Part shown: positions 25,419 to 34,773 of the stretch, piece by piece
How positions within the stretch are numbered: position 1 is the stretch's first letter
Layout of the letters: every line of letters begins with the position of its first letter
Source of the DNA: Pseudomonas sp. DY-1
GTDB lineage: Bacteria > Pseudomonadota > Gammaproteobacteria > Pseudomonadales > Pseudomonadaceae
Reading direction: 5' to 3'
Assembly: GCF_003626975.1 (NCBI RefSeq)
Contig: NZ_CP032616.1
Location: 2,294,001 to 2,358,000 of the forward strand
DNA: 64,000 nt
Position numbers and translations under genes: made by a program
The notes under the pieces: model-generated
The model's database searches: none
Seen by the model: only the letters and a program-made list of their open reading frames with translations
Told to the model about the DNA's origin: nothing

Positions 25419-28310
25419 ATGCAGACCGACACCACTCGCGAGAACCCGCAGGCCGCAGCGCCGCAGGCAGCAGATTCCAACCAGGATCTGGCCGCCACTG
25501 CGCCTGGCCAGCTGCGCGTGATCAAACGCAACGGCACTGTCGTCCCGTACACCGACGACAAGATCACCGTTGCCATCACCAAAGCGTTTCTCGCCGTGGA
25601 AGGCGGTACTGCCGCTGCTTCTTCGCGTATCCATGAAACCGTCGCCCGCCTGACCGAGCAGGTCACCGCGACCTTCAAGCGTCGCATGCCCTCCGGTGGC
25701 ACCATCCACATCGAGGAAATCCAGGACCAGGTCGAACTGGCCCTGATGCGCGCCGGCGAGCAGAAAGTCGCTCGCGACTACGTGATCTACCGCGAATCCC
25801 GCGCCCAGGAGCGCTCCAAGCGCAGCGCCTCCAGCGACGTAGCCCAGCCGCACCCGAGCATCCGCATCACCCGCGCCGACGGCAGCCAGCAGCCGCTGGA
25901 CATGGGCCGCCTGAACACCATCATCAGCGAAGCCTGCGAAGCCCTGGCCGAAGTCGACGGCTCGCTGATCGAGCGTGAAACCCTGAAGAACCTCTACGAC
26001 GGCGTAGCCGAGAAGGACGTCAACACCGCCCTGGTGATGACTGCCCGTACCCTGGTAGAGCGCGAGCCGAACTACTCCTACGTCACCGCCCGCCTGCTGA
26101 TGGACACCCTGCGCGCCGAAGCGCTGGGCTTCCTCGGTGTTGCCGAGAGCGCCACTCACCACGAGATGGCCGACCTCTACGCCAAGGCCCTGCCGGCCTA
26201 TGTGGAAAAAGGCGTCGAGTTCGAACTGCTCGACCCGCAGCTGAAGACCTTCGACCTGGAAAAGCTGGGCAAGGCCATCAACCACGAGCGTGACCAGCAG
26301 TTCACCTACCTCGGCCTGCAGACCCTGTACGACCGTTATTTCATCCACAAGGACGGCATCCGCTTCGAACTGCCTCAGGTCTTCTTCATGCGCGTGGCCA
26401 TGGGCCTGGCCATCGAAGAGAAGCAGAAAGAAGAACGCGCCATCGAGTTCTACAACCTGCTGTCGTCCTTCGACTACATGAGCTCGACCCCGACCCTGTT
26501 CAACGCCGGCACCCTGCGTCCGCAGCTGTCCTCCTGCTACCTGACCACCGTGCCGGACGACCTGTCGGGCATCTACAACGCGATCCACGACAACGCCATG
26601 CTGTCGAAATTCGCCGGTGGCCTGGGCAACGACTGGACTCCGGTCCGTGCGCTGGGCTCCTACATCAAGGGCACCAACGGCAAGTCCCAGGGCGTGGTTC
26701 CGTTCCTGAAAGTCGTGAACGACACCGCCGTAGCCGTGAACCAGGGTGGCAAGCGCAAGGGCGCCGTCTGCGCGTACCTCGAAACCTGGCACATGGACAT
26801 CGAAGAGTTCATCGAGCTGCGCAAGAACACCGGTGACGACCGCCGCCGTACCCACGACATGAACACCGCGAACTGGATTCCCGACCTGTTCATGAAGCGC
26901 GTGTTCGACGATGGCCAGTGGACCCTGTTCTCGCCGTCCGAAGTACCGGACCTGCACGACCTGACCGGCAAGGCCTTCGAAGAGCGCTACGAGTACTACG
27001 AAGCCCTGACCCAGTACGGCAAGATCAAGCTGTTCAAGACCATCCAGGCCAAAGACCTGTGGCGCAAGATGCTCTCGATGCTCTTCGAGACCGGCCACCC
27101 GTGGCTGACCTTCAAGGACCCGTGCAACCTGCGTAGCCCGCAGCAGCACGTGGGCGTGGTCCACAGCTCCAACCTTTGCACCGAGATCACCCTGAACACC
27201 AACAAGGACGAGATCGCGGTCTGCAACCTGGGCTCGATCAACCTGGTCAACCACATCATCGACGGCAAGCTGGACACCGCCAAGCTCGAGAAGACCGTCA
27301 AGACCGCAGTGCGCATGCTCGATAACGTTATCGACATCAACTACTACTCAGTCCCGCAGGCTCGCAACTCGAACCTCAAGCACCGCCCGGTTGGCCTCGG
27401 CATCATGGGCTTCCAGGACGCCCTGTACCTGCAGCACATCGCCTACGGCTCCGACGCTGCCATCGAGTTCGCCGACAAGTCCATGGAAGCGGTGAGCTAC
27501 TACGCCATCCAGGCGTCCTGTGACCTGGCCGACGAGCGCGGCGCCTACGAGACCTTCGACGGCTCCCTGTGGTCCAAGGGCATCCTGCCGCTGGACTCCC
27601 AGCAGATCCTCATCGAGGCCCGTGGCCAGAAGTACATCGACGTCGACCTGACCGAGTCCCTCGACTGGGCCCCGGTTCGCGAACGCGTCAAGAAAGGTAT
27701 TCGTAACTCGAACATCATGGCCATCGCGCCGACCGCGACCATCGCCAACATCACCGGCGTATCGCAGTCCATCGAGCCGACCTACCAGAACCTCTACGTG
27801 AAATCGAACCTCTCCGGCGAGTTCACCGTGATCAACCCCTACCTGGTACACGACCTCAAAGCCCGTGGCCTGTGGGATCCGGTCATGGTCAACGACCTGA
27901 AGTACTACGACGGTTCCGTGCAGCAGATCGAGCGCATCCCGCAAGACCTGAAAGACCTGTACGCCACCGCGTTCGAAGTCGAAACCAAGTGGATCGTCGA
28001 CGCCGCCAGCCGCCGTCAGAAGTGGATCGATCAGGCCCAGTCCCTGAACCTCTACATCGCCGGCGCCTCGGGCAAGAAACTGGACGTGACCTACCGCATG
28101 GCTTGGTACCGTGGCCTGAAAACCACCTACTACCTCCGCGCCCTGGCCGCCACCAGCACCGAGAAGTCGACCATCAACACCGGCAAGCTGAACGCCGTAT
28201 CGGCGGGTGGCAGCGAAACCCTGCAAGCCGCTCCGGCTGCAGCACCGGCTCCGGCTCCGGTGCCCAGCGCGTGCTCCATCGATAACCCCGACTGCGAAGC
28301 GTGCCAATAA
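25419..28310 (+). CDS. nrdA: Class Ia ribonucleoside-diphosphate reductase, large subunit
   Basis: This 963-residue protein reduces NDPs to dNDPs. Two ATP-cone domains stand at the N terminus (about residues 26-125, LRVIKRNGTVVPYTDDKI, and 145-240, IRITRADGSQQPLDMGRL), as in Pseudomonas NrdA, and provide dATP inhibition. The catalytic core has LSSCYLTTVPDD and NLCTEITLNTNKDEIAVCNLGSINL, which together supply the redox and radical Cys residues. The tail ends SIDNPDCEACQ with the shuttle CxxC. The ATG at 25419 has GGAG 6 bases upstream; that GGAG overlaps an earlier ATG at 25407, which would add four residues. nrdB follows. Confidence 0.97.
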   Translation: MQTDTTRENPQAAAPQAADSNQDLAATAPGQLRVIKRNGTVVPYTDDKITVAITKAFLAVEGGTAAASSRIHETVARLTEQVTATFKRRMPSGGTIHIEEIQDQVELALMRAGEQKVARDYVIYRESRAQERSKRSASSDVAQPHPSIRITRADGSQQPLDMGRLNTIISEACEALAEVDGSLIERETLKNLYDGVAEKDVNTALVMTARTLVEREPNYSYVTARLLMDTLRAEALGFLGVAESATHHEMADLYAKALPAYVEKGVEFELLDPQLKTFDLEKLGKAINHERDQQFTYLGLQTLYDRYFIHKDGIRFELPQVFFMRVAMGLAIEEKQKEERAIEFYNLLSSFDYMSSTPTLFNAGTLRPQLSSCYLTTVPDDLSGIYNAIHDNAMLSKFAGGLGNDWTPVRALGSYIKGTNGKSQGVVPFLKVVNDTAVAVNQGGKRKGAVCAYLETWHMDIEEFIELRKNTGDDRRRTHDMNTANWIPDLFMKRVFDDGQWTLFSPSEVPDLHDLTGKAFEERYEYYEALTQYGKIKLFKTIQAKDLWRKMLSMLFETGHPWLTFKDPCNLRSPQQHVGVVHSSNLCTEITLNTNKDEIAVCNLGSINLVNHIIDGKLDTAKLEKTVKTAVRMLDNVIDINYYSVPQARNSNLKHRPVGLGIMGFQDALYLQHIAYGSDAAIEFADKSMEAVSYYAIQASCDLADERGAYETFDGSLWSKGILPLDSQQILIEARGQKYIDVDLTESLDWAPVRERVKKGIRNSNIMAIAPTATIANITGVSQSIEPTYQNLYVKSNLSGEFTVINPYLVHDLKARGLWDPVMVNDLKYYDGSVQQIERIPQDLKDLYATAFEVETKWIVDAASRRQKWIDQAQSLNLYIAGASGKKLDVTYRMAWYRGLKTTYYLRALAATSTEKSTINTGKLNAVSAGGSETLQAAPAAAPAPAPVPSACSIDNPDCEACQ

Positions 28311-28656
28311 GCGCGCGTCGCTGAGCGGCGTCCGCGTTGTTGCCCGGCTGGCCGGCCCCCATCACGTACATACGTACGCTCAGGGGTTCCAGCCAACCGG
28401 GCGCCTAGCGGTCACTCGCACAGCACCACGCTCGACCGGGAGTGAAATTCCCCTCCCCTCTCCCACTGGTAGAGGGGCCGGGGTGAGGGAAACCTCAGGC
28501 AGCACAGATATTCGAACAATCACATCCACAAACCGGGTGTGCACAGGCCAGGGCAATCCACCGCCCCGTCCTTGATCCAACGCTTTCGCGTGCATCCATC
28601 CACGCACCCAAACACCCAGGCCGGCATAGACCGGTCCGCAGACCAGGAGAGGAACA
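28311..28656. other. Intergenic region between nrdA and nrdB
   Basis: This 346-base gap has no supported gene. It holds a hairpin-forming pair (GCCCGGCTGG at 28342-28351 with CCAGCC and CCGGGC at 28389-28402) enclosing CACGTACATACGTAC, then a pyrimidine-rich stretch near 28448-28470 able to pair with AGAGGGGCCGGGG. Such structures may tune the nrdA:nrdB ratio. A separate nrdB promoter was not recognised. Confidence 0.5.
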
Positions 28657-29904
28657 ATGCTCAGCTGGGACGAATTCGACAAAGAAGACCCCACCGAAGC
28701 CAAGGCAGCCCCCGCCGTTGCCCAGGCCGCAGCCAAGAACATCGACAAGCTCGACGACGAAGCCGCTGGCTCCGTTGAAGACGCCCGCGCCGTATCGGCC
28801 GACGACTCCGACGCCGTAGCCCGCGCCAAGAAGGCCCTCGACGCCCTCGACATCCAGGAAGGCCTGGACGACCTCGAAGGCTCCGCCGCGCGCGTGCAGG
28901 TTGGCGACAAGCAGATGATCAACGCCCGCGCCGACCTCAACCAGCTCGTACCCTTCAAGTACGACTGGGCCTGGCAGAAGTATCTGGATGGTTGCGCCAA
29001 CCACTGGATGCCGCAGGAAGTGAACATGAACGCCGACATTGCCCTGTGGAAGAGCAAGGACGGCCTCAGCGAAGACGAGCGCCGCATCGTGATGCGCAAC
29101 CTCGGCTTCTTCTCCACCGCCGACTCCCTGGTTGCCAACAACCTGGTGCTGGCCGTGTACCGCCTGATCACCAACCCCGAGTGCCGCCAGTACATCCTGC
29201 GCCAGGCGTTCGAAGAGGCGATCCACACCCACGCCTACCAGTACTGCATCGAGTCGCTGGGCATGGATGAAGGCGAGATCTTCAACATGTACCACGAGAT
29301 TCCGAGCGTCGCGAAAAAGGCGTCCTGGGGCCTCAAGTACACCCGCTCGATCTCCGACCCCGAGTTCAAGACCGGCACCCCAGAGACCGACCGCCAGTTC
29401 CTGCGCAACCTGATCGCTTACTACTGCGTACTGGAAGGCATCTTCTTCTACTGCGGCTTCACCCAGATCCTCTCCATGGGCCGCCGCAACAAGATGACCG
29501 GCACCGCCGAGCAGTTCCAGTACATCCTGCGTGACGAGTCCATGCACCTGAACTTCGGCATCGACGTGATCAACCAGATCAAGATCGAGAACCCGCATCT
29601 GTGGGATGCCCAGATGAAGGACGAAGCCACCCAGATGATCCTGCAGGGCACCCAGCTGGAAATCGAATACGCTCGCGACACCATGCCGCGCGGCGTACTG
29701 GGCATGAACGCCGCGATGATGGAGGACTACCTCAAATTCATCGCCAACCGCCGCCTGACCCAGATCGGCCTGAAAGAGGAATACCCGGGCGCGACCAACC
29801 CGTTCCCATGGATGTCCGAAATCATGGACCTGAAGAAAGAGAAGAACTTCTTCGAGACGCGCGTCATCGAGTACCAGACCGGCGGCGCGCTGAGCTGGGA
29901 TTGA
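28657..29904 (+). CDS. nrdB: Class Ia ribonucleoside-diphosphate reductase, small subunit
   Basis: This 415-residue ferritin-like protein holds the di-iron and tyrosyl radical cofactor. The helix [18 protein letters not shown] provides Glu, His and the probable radical Tyr, and [18 protein letters not shown] provides further Glu and His ligands. The first about 60 residues are an acidic, Ala-rich extension typical of Pseudomonas NrdB. GGAGAGGAAC precedes the ATG at 28657. A hairpin-rich tail and a strong terminator at 30088-30122 follow. Confidence 0.97.
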   Translation: MLSWDEFDKEDPTEAKAAPAVAQAAAKNIDKLDDEAAGSVEDARAVSADDSDAVARAKKALDALDIQEGLDDLEGSAARVQVGDKQMINARADLNQLVPFKYDWAWQKYLDGCANHWMPQEVNMNADIALWKSKDGLSEDERRIVMRNLGFFSTADSLVANNLVLAVYRLITNPECRQYILRQAFEEAIHTHAYQYCIESLGMDEGEIFNMYHEIPSVAKKASWGLKYTRSISDPEFKTGTPETDRQFLRNLIAYYCVLEGIFFYCGFTQILSMGRRNKMTGTAEQFQYILRDESMHLNFGIDVINQIKIENPHLWDAQMKDEATQMILQGTQLEIEYARDTMPRGVLGMNAAMMEDYLKFIANRRLTQIGLKEEYPGATNPFPWMSEIMDLKKEKNFFETRVIEYQTGGALSWD

Positions 29905-29921
29905 ATCCGGGTCACGTAGTT

Positions 29922-30122
29922 TTTCAACAAACACTGAAACTTTTTCACTGAATGTTGAAACGGATGCACCGAGAAGGTGCACAGTCGATGCCCTGGGGAG
30001 GGTAGCGGCGCCGGCCATCCCAGGATGGCCTCGTTGTACGGTCAAGACCATTAACCCCAAAGGAACTGGGGTCGAAGGAGTACGAGAAAGGGCCGGTGGG
30101 TAATGCTCACCGGCCCTTTTTC
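29922..30122 (+). ncRNA. Hairpin-rich 3' region of nrdB, possible small RNA
   Basis: Four hairpins follow the nrdB stop in series: TGCACC/GGTGCA at 29965-29981, GGCCATCC/GGATGGCC at 30013-30030, ACCCCA/TGGGGT at 30054-30072, and the terminator at 30090-30116. GGA triplets occur at 29962, 29996, 30023, 30062 and 30077. Two of them touch a hairpin loop, at CCAGG and AAGGAAC. Upstream, TTTCAACA at 29922 is inverted as TGTTGAAA at 29953. It could be a long 3' UTR or a separately transcribed or processed RNA; the sequence alone does not decide. Confidence 0.5.
30088..30122 (+). terminator. Rho-independent terminator after nrdB
   Basis: A perfect 9-bp stem (GGGCCGGTG at 30090-30098 with CACCGGCCC at 30108-30116) is followed by TTTTT. 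Confidence 0.92.
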
Positions 30123-30324
30123 ATTGGTGAGTAGCTCCGACTTCGGCCGACAGCAGCCAGCCACCAAGGCAGTAGTCCTCCCCATAGCGGACGGTCGCAC
30201 TCGGCCAATAGCTGCCTTCCAGGGCTGCAATATCTTGGGTCACCCACGAGCGGTATCGATAACACCGCGCGCCAAGTTCTGACCTGACGGCGATCAGACA
30301 TTCCTCGCGGAGCCTGATCGTCAT
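30121..30324 (-). CDS. Small hypothetical protein (67 aa)
   Basis: This is a 67-residue open frame with the composition of a folded protein (Trp-rich: RYRSWVTQDIAALEGSYWP, then VRYGEDYCLGGWLLSAEVG). No family is recognised. Its stop codon touches the T tract of the nrdB terminator on the other strand, so the two transcripts converge. No good ribosome-binding site is seen. The remaining bases to 30573 (about 250) hold no other gene I can support. It may be a remnant rather than an active gene. Confidence 0.35.
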   Translation of the reverse strand: MTIRLREECLIAVRSELGARCYRYRSWVTQDIAALEGSYWPSATVRYGEDYCLGGWLLSAEVGATHQ

Positions 30325-30573
30325 CAACGGCGCAGCAAGCGCTGATGATCACTTCGAAGGACGTGCGGTGCAGTGAAGAACACTGACCGGAACATGCGGG
30401 CTTGGAGGCTACTGCTTCTGCTCCATGGCCTGGCTAATCTTGCTGAACGCCACCACCAGCAAACCGATCAACGCTTGCGGCCCAGCGCGCTGAGGCAGGG
30501 AAAACCCTTCGGCGACATGCCACACATTTCAGCTATGAATGTGGCCCCACCCAAGTGAATGGCTGCCGGCGAC

Positions 30574-31347
30574 TCAAACCGTCGGCACCGTGCCGCCATC
30601 AATCACGAACTCGCTGCCTGTGATCGACGCCGAGCGCGGCGAAGCCAGGAAGGCAATCAGTTCGGCCACCTCGAGTGGCTTGGCCGGTCGGCCCAGAGGT
30701 ATGCCGCCCAATGCGTCCATGACAATCTGCTTACCCCCTTCATAGTCAGTGCCCGCGTTCTGCGCCAGGCGCTCGGCCAAGGCCACCGATGCTTCGGTTT
30801 CGACCCAGCCAGGCGACACCCGAACCACCCGTACGCCTTGTGGCGACACTTCTTTGGACAGGCTTTTGCTGTAGGTGGAAAGTGCCGCCTTGGCCGCCGC
30901 ATAGGCCGTGGTCGCTTCGGGCAACGGCAGGCGGCTCTGGATGGACGTCACGTGGATGATCACGCCGGCTTTGCGCTGCAGCATGTCCGGCAGCAGCGCA
31001 CGATCCAGGCGCACGGCCGGAAGCAGATTCAGGCTCAGTTCGTTCTGCCACTCATCCTCGCCCAATGCGGCAAACCCGCCGCCGGGAGCGGTGGAGCCGC
31101 CCAGCACGTGCACGATGATATCCACGCCACCCAGGCGCTCCCGGACAGCCGCCGCCAACGCCTCACAACCTTGCGCGGTTGTCAGGTCCGCGGCGAAAAA
31201 CACCGCCTGCGGCGTGTCCTCGGTGGCTTGCCGTGCCGAGGTCAGCACCTGGGCACCCTCTTCCAGCAACAGTTTTACAACAGCGCTGCCAACGCCTTTG
31301 GTGCCACCGGTAACCAGAATTCGTTTGCCGCTCAGATCAAGGTTCAT
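30574..31347 (-). CDS. SDR-family NAD(P)-dependent oxidoreductase
   Basis: This 257-residue classical short-chain dehydrogenase has the cofactor motif [18 protein letters not shown] (TGxxxGxG, about residues 10-27), a catalytic Ser in [27 protein letters not shown], and the YxxxK pair within [11 protein letters not shown]. The C terminus [16 protein letters not shown] is standard. It is divergent from a LysR regulator 118 bases away, which probably controls it. The substrate is unknown. Confidence 0.92.
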   Translation of the reverse strand: MNLDLSGKRILVTGGTKGVGSAVVKLLLEEGAQVLTSARQATEDTPQAVFFAADLTTAQGCEALAAAVRERLGGVDIIVHVLGGSTAPGGGFAALGEDEWQNELSLNLLPAVRLDRALLPDMLQRKAGVIIHVTSIQSRLPLPEATTAYAAAKAALSTYSKSLSKEVSPQGVRVVRVSPGWVETEASVALAERLAQNAGTDYEGGKQIVMDALGGIPLGRPAKPLEVAELIAFLASPRSASITGSEFVIDGGTVPTV

Positions 31348-31465
31348 GGCCTGTCTCCTCTCGCTTGGGTTGTTGGATTGAACGAGAGCAATGTTGGCGC
31401 GCCATAAATTGTTTGCTCAACTGGGACAACGGTTAACGAGTAATCCCAAAATTCAGGACAATCCC

Positions 31466-32362
31466 ATGTCGGACCCGCGCGTCAGCCTCAACGAACTGGA
31501 AGCGGTCATGGCCGTTGCACGCCGGGCGTCGTTTCGCCAGGCGGCCATCGACCTCGGAATTTCAACCACGGCATTGAGCCACACCATCGCCAAGCTGGAA
31601 GCGAGCCTGGAAACGCGCTTTTTCAATCGCACCACACGCAGCGTGTCGCTGACCGAAGCGGGCGAGATGTTCATCGAACAGGTGGGGCCGGCCTTGCGGG
31701 ATGTGCGTGCCGGGCTGGACGCGGTGCGCTCGCACAACGCCGGGCCGTCGGGTGTGCTGCGTATCAATGCGTTCGCCAGCGCCGCCCGCGCTGCGCTGCT
31801 GCCACTGGTGCTGGAGTTCTTGCGACGCTATCCACAGGTACACGTCGACCTGGTCACAGAGGGGCGCCTGGTCGACATCGTTGCCGATGGGTTTGACCTC
31901 GGCGTGCGGGCGACGAATCTGGTGCCCAGCGACATGATCGTCATCGCCTTGGGTCAACCGCAACGCTACGCGGTGGTGGGCACACCCGCCTACTTTGCCG
32001 CCCATGGCCGGCCGCTCACCCCAACAGACCTGCTCCAGCATCCGTGCTTGCGTATCCGTTTACCCAACGGGGCGATTTTCCCGTGGCAGTTCGAGCGCGA
32101 TGGCGAGGTTATCCGCCTGGATGTGCGCGGCCCGCTCACCCTGGACGAACCTGGCGTGGCCAAGGCCGTGGTGCAGGCAGGCATCGGGCTCGGTTTTTTC
32201 ATGGAGCAGGACGTCATGGAAGAAATCGAAACGGGTCAGTTCGAACGGGTGCTGCAAGCCTGGACCCCGCCGCGCGACGCCCTGTGCCTGTACTACGCCA
32301 ACCGCCGCAACCCGTCGGCCGCGCTCAAGGCCTTCATTGCCCTGGCCCGTGCGGGCGTTTAG
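31466..32362 (+). CDS. LysR-family transcriptional regulator
   Basis: This 298-residue LTTR has the N-terminal winged helix [60 protein letters not shown] and a periplasmic-binding-like effector domain. AGGACA lies 5 bases before the ATG at 31466. It is of the group that controls a divergent oxidoreductase, here the SDR at 30574-31347. Confidence 0.92.
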   Translation: MSDPRVSLNELEAVMAVARRASFRQAAIDLGISTTALSHTIAKLEASLETRFFNRTTRSVSLTEAGEMFIEQVGPALRDVRAGLDAVRSHNAGPSGVLRINAFASAARAALLPLVLEFLRRYPQVHVDLVTEGRLVDIVADGFDLGVRATNLVPSDMIVIALGQPQRYAVVGTPAYFAAHGRPLTPTDLLQHPCLRIRLPNGAIFPWQFERDGEVIRLDVRGPLTLDEPGVAKAVVQAGIGLGFFMEQDVMEEIETGQFERVLQAWTPPRDALCLYYANRRNPSAALKAFIALARAGV

Positions 32363-32375
32363 TCCGCGATGGGTA

Positions 32376-33815
32376 TCAGGCAATCAAACCCAGCGTCAGT
32401 CCTTTCAGCGTCGCCGCCGCCCGGGTGGAACACCCCAGTTTGCGAAAGATGCTTTCCATGTGCGTGCGCACGGTACTTGGGCTGATGGCCAGATTGCGCG
32501 CAACTTCCTTGTTGCTGGCGCCCTGACTGATCTCCAGAAGGATGCGGCATTCACGTGGGGTGAGCAGCGGGTTCTTGGGCTGGGTGAGGGTGCGTTCGCC
32601 ACGGGCGGCGGCGATCACCGCATCGCAGATTTCACCGTCGAAGACGCCGCGACTGGCCTCCTGTTTAAGCAGCCTGGCAGCATCGGCTTCGCTGTGCGCG
32701 ACACGCCAAGGCCTGGTACCGCGCAACGCTACCCAAGCGACGGCAGTGGCCAGCAAGCGGTTCTCGGCGCACAGTGCCTCCGCCGCTGTGCCTCGGTAGT
32801 AGCCGCTGCCGTCGAGGCGTTCGTAAACATAGGAAGCGATCTCGCCCGGCGCGCTCAGTTCGCGGATCGACCGAGTCGCTTTGTGCGTCCAGTACGGCAC
32901 CAAGTGCACACGCTCCGCAGCGCCGTAGGGCAGCGGCCCGGCGGTGTTCCACACGTGGTTGGAAACGGCGGCCCGGCCCAGTCCATGGATAAGCGCGGCC
33001 TTACCGATTTCCGCCCGTCTGGACTCGGCCACGCCCCACAAGCGAGCGGCCTCTACGGCGATATGGGCCACCTGCCGCGAATGCCCCGCCAGCCACGGCA
33101 GCTTCAAATCGATCACATCACCCACCAGGCTCAGGCAAACGGGGCGTTCGCTGTCCGAGACGCCCTGAGTGTCAGCGGTGGCGTCCAACCCGGCCAACCA
33201 GCCCTTCGCATTGTTCACCAGCAACGCCGCGAGGTCGGCTGGGTAGCGCCGGTCAGCCTGCTCATGGATCCACTTCAACGCCGCCTCCACCCCATGGGCG
33301 CGGCTGAGAATGTCCAGATCCCCGGCGAGCACCACCTGGTAGGCCGCCTCTGGGATGTGCTCATGGGTCAACCCCAGTGGCCGGCCGCTGCCATCGAAGG
33401 TTTCGAATACCCGGCACAGCGCGGTCTCCACTGCGTCGCCCAGCTCCAGCGTTCTGGCAATTTCGCCGGCCACTTCGCAGTGCACCACGGCAAGCGGCGC
33501 CGCTTTGTGCACGGCGTTCATGTCGGCGGCGCTCAACGTGCCGTCCAGCATGGCGCGGCGGCCGTCCACATCGTCGCCAAGCAGGTGGGCAAACCCGTCG
33601 GCATTGGCCGTGCAGCCCGACCAGCGCAGCAAGGCCACCTGCTCCACCACCCTCATCTGCTCGGCGCCTGCCTGTCTCGCTTGCGCCAGCTGCCTGGCCA
33701 GGCGAGCCACGCGTAGGGAGTGTCCCAGCGGTTGGCCCATGCTGAGATCACCGACCTGGGCGATGGCCGCCAGTGCCGCGCCTAAGGAAATGTCGTATCG
33801 ATGCGTGCTATCCAT
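32376..33815 (-). CDS. LuxR-type regulator with degenerate HD-GYP domain
   Basis: This 479-residue protein has two HD-GYP-like regions (residues about 25-150 and 230-360). The second has AALIHGLGRAAVS where active enzymes have ALLHDIGK, so the HD metal pair is HG. It still keeps a GYP-like YERLDGSGYYRG. The C terminus is a LuxR helix-turn-helix, LTPRECRILLEISQGASNKEVARNLAISPSTVRTHMESIFRKLG (about 415-460). It is therefore probably a ligand-sensing transcription factor rather than a c-di-GMP phosphodiesterase. It is divergent from the secreted hydrolase gene 86 bases away. Confidence 0.8.
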   Translation of the reverse strand: MDSTHRYDISLGAALAAIAQVGDLSMGQPLGHSLRVARLARQLAQARQAGAEQMRVVEQVALLRWSGCTANADGFAHLLGDDVDGRRAMLDGTLSAADMNAVHKAAPLAVVHCEVAGEIARTLELGDAVETALCRVFETFDGSGRPLGLTHEHIPEAAYQVVLAGDLDILSRAHGVEAALKWIHEQADRRYPADLAALLVNNAKGWLAGLDATADTQGVSDSERPVCLSLVGDVIDLKLPWLAGHSRQVAHIAVEAARLWGVAESRRAEIGKAALIHGLGRAAVSNHVWNTAGPLPYGAAERVHLVPYWTHKATRSIRELSAPGEIASYVYERLDGSGYYRGTAAEALCAENRLLATAVAWVALRGTRPWRVAHSEADAARLLKQEASRGVFDGEICDAVIAAARGERTLTQPKNPLLTPRECRILLEISQGASNKEVARNLAISPSTVRTHMESIFRKLGCSTRAAATLKGLTLGLIA

Positions 33816-33901
33816 GAAAACTCCCTGGCTCGGATAAATGACCGATACCCGCAGTGCAGGCCCGTCAGCAAACTGGAGCTCCCTACACAGGAGTCATCCC
33901 G

Positions 33902-34675
33902 ATGAAAACAATCAACGCTCAACTCGCTACCGTCGCCCTCGCCCTGGCTACCACCTTCAGTGCAGGCGTCAGCCACGCCGAGAGTACCCTGCCTTCCGTG
34001 GTGATCGTACATGGCGCATTCGCCGATGGTTCGGACTGGGCCAAAGTGGTTCCGTTACTACAGGCCAAAGGCGTTGCGGTGACCGTCGTGCAGAACCCGC
34101 TCACCTCCCTCGCCGATGACGTCGCCGCCACCCAACGCGCACTGCGCAACCAGCCAGGCAAAGTGGTGCTGGTCGGCCACTCGTGGGGCGGCACCGTGAT
34201 CAGTGAAGCGGGCAACCAGCAGAACGTCAGCGCGCTGGTCTACGTCGCCGCGTTCGCACCCGACGCCGGGCAGATCAGTGGCGAACAAGGCAAAGGCGCA
34301 CCGACCCCGCCAGGTATCAGCCAGATCAAGCCCGATGCCAACGGGTTTCTCTACCTGACGCCGGAAGGCATGGCCAAAGACTTCGCCCAAGACCTACCGG
34401 CTGAACAGACGGCCGTGATGACTGCGACTCAAGGGCCGATTCGTGCGTCCGCATTCGAGGACAAAACCACCGTTGCAGCATGGAGGACCAAGCCGTCCTG
34501 GTACGTACTGGCCAGCGAAGATCGCATGATTCACCCGGATGTCCAGCGCTCGTCCGCCAAGCGCATCGGCGCCCAGCTGACCGAGTTGCACAGCAGCCAT
34601 GTGCCGCAGCAATCGCAACCTGCCGACGTCGCCGCGGTGATTCTCAAGGCGGTGGAAAGCGTGGGCCATCAGTGA
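33902..34675 (+). CDS. Secreted alpha/beta-fold hydrolase
   Basis: This 257-residue protein has a Sec signal peptide (TVALALATTFSAGVSHA, cleavage about residue 26). It continues with the oxyanion segment VVIVHGAFADGSDW, the nucleophile GHSWGG (Ser about 93), and a C-terminal catalytic His in ELHSSHVPQQSQP. It resembles the EstC/salicylate-esterase-like hydrolases common in Pseudomonas. The substrate is unknown. AGGAG precedes the ATG at 33902 by 8 bases. It is divergent from the HD/LuxR regulator, its likely controller. Confidence 0.9.
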   Translation: MKTINAQLATVALALATTFSAGVSHAESTLPSVVIVHGAFADGSDWAKVVPLLQAKGVAVTVVQNPLTSLADDVAATQRALRNQPGKVVLVGHSWGGTVISEAGNQQNVSALVYVAAFAPDAGQISGEQGKGAPTPPGISQIKPDANGFLYLTPEGMAKDFAQDLPAEQTAVMTATQGPIRASAFEDKTTVAAWRTKPSWYVLASEDRMIHPDVQRSSAKRIGAQLTELHSSHVPQQSQPADVAAVILKAVESVGHQ

Positions 34676-34773
34676 TCGGCGCGGGTGACGCACTGCACTC
34701 CGTAGCACTTGGGAGCTGAACGGGAAAGGTTGCGGATAGTCGAATCATCGACGCATTGCCTGAGTCCGCTTCT

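Noticed and set aside
25242..27254. A 670-codon open frame antisense to nrdA
   Set aside because: It mirrors a strongly conserved, high-GC gene, has low-complexity Gly/Val/Gln composition and no recognisable domain. Long antisense frames are a normal effect of third-position GC bias.
28495..30060. A 521-codon open frame antisense to nrdB
   Set aside because: It is a shadow of nrdB with no domain or start signal.
32401..33716. A long plus-strand frame continuing past the LysR gene across the HD/LuxR gene
   Set aside because: The LysR gene ends properly at 32362 in another frame, and the minus-strand gene explains the region.
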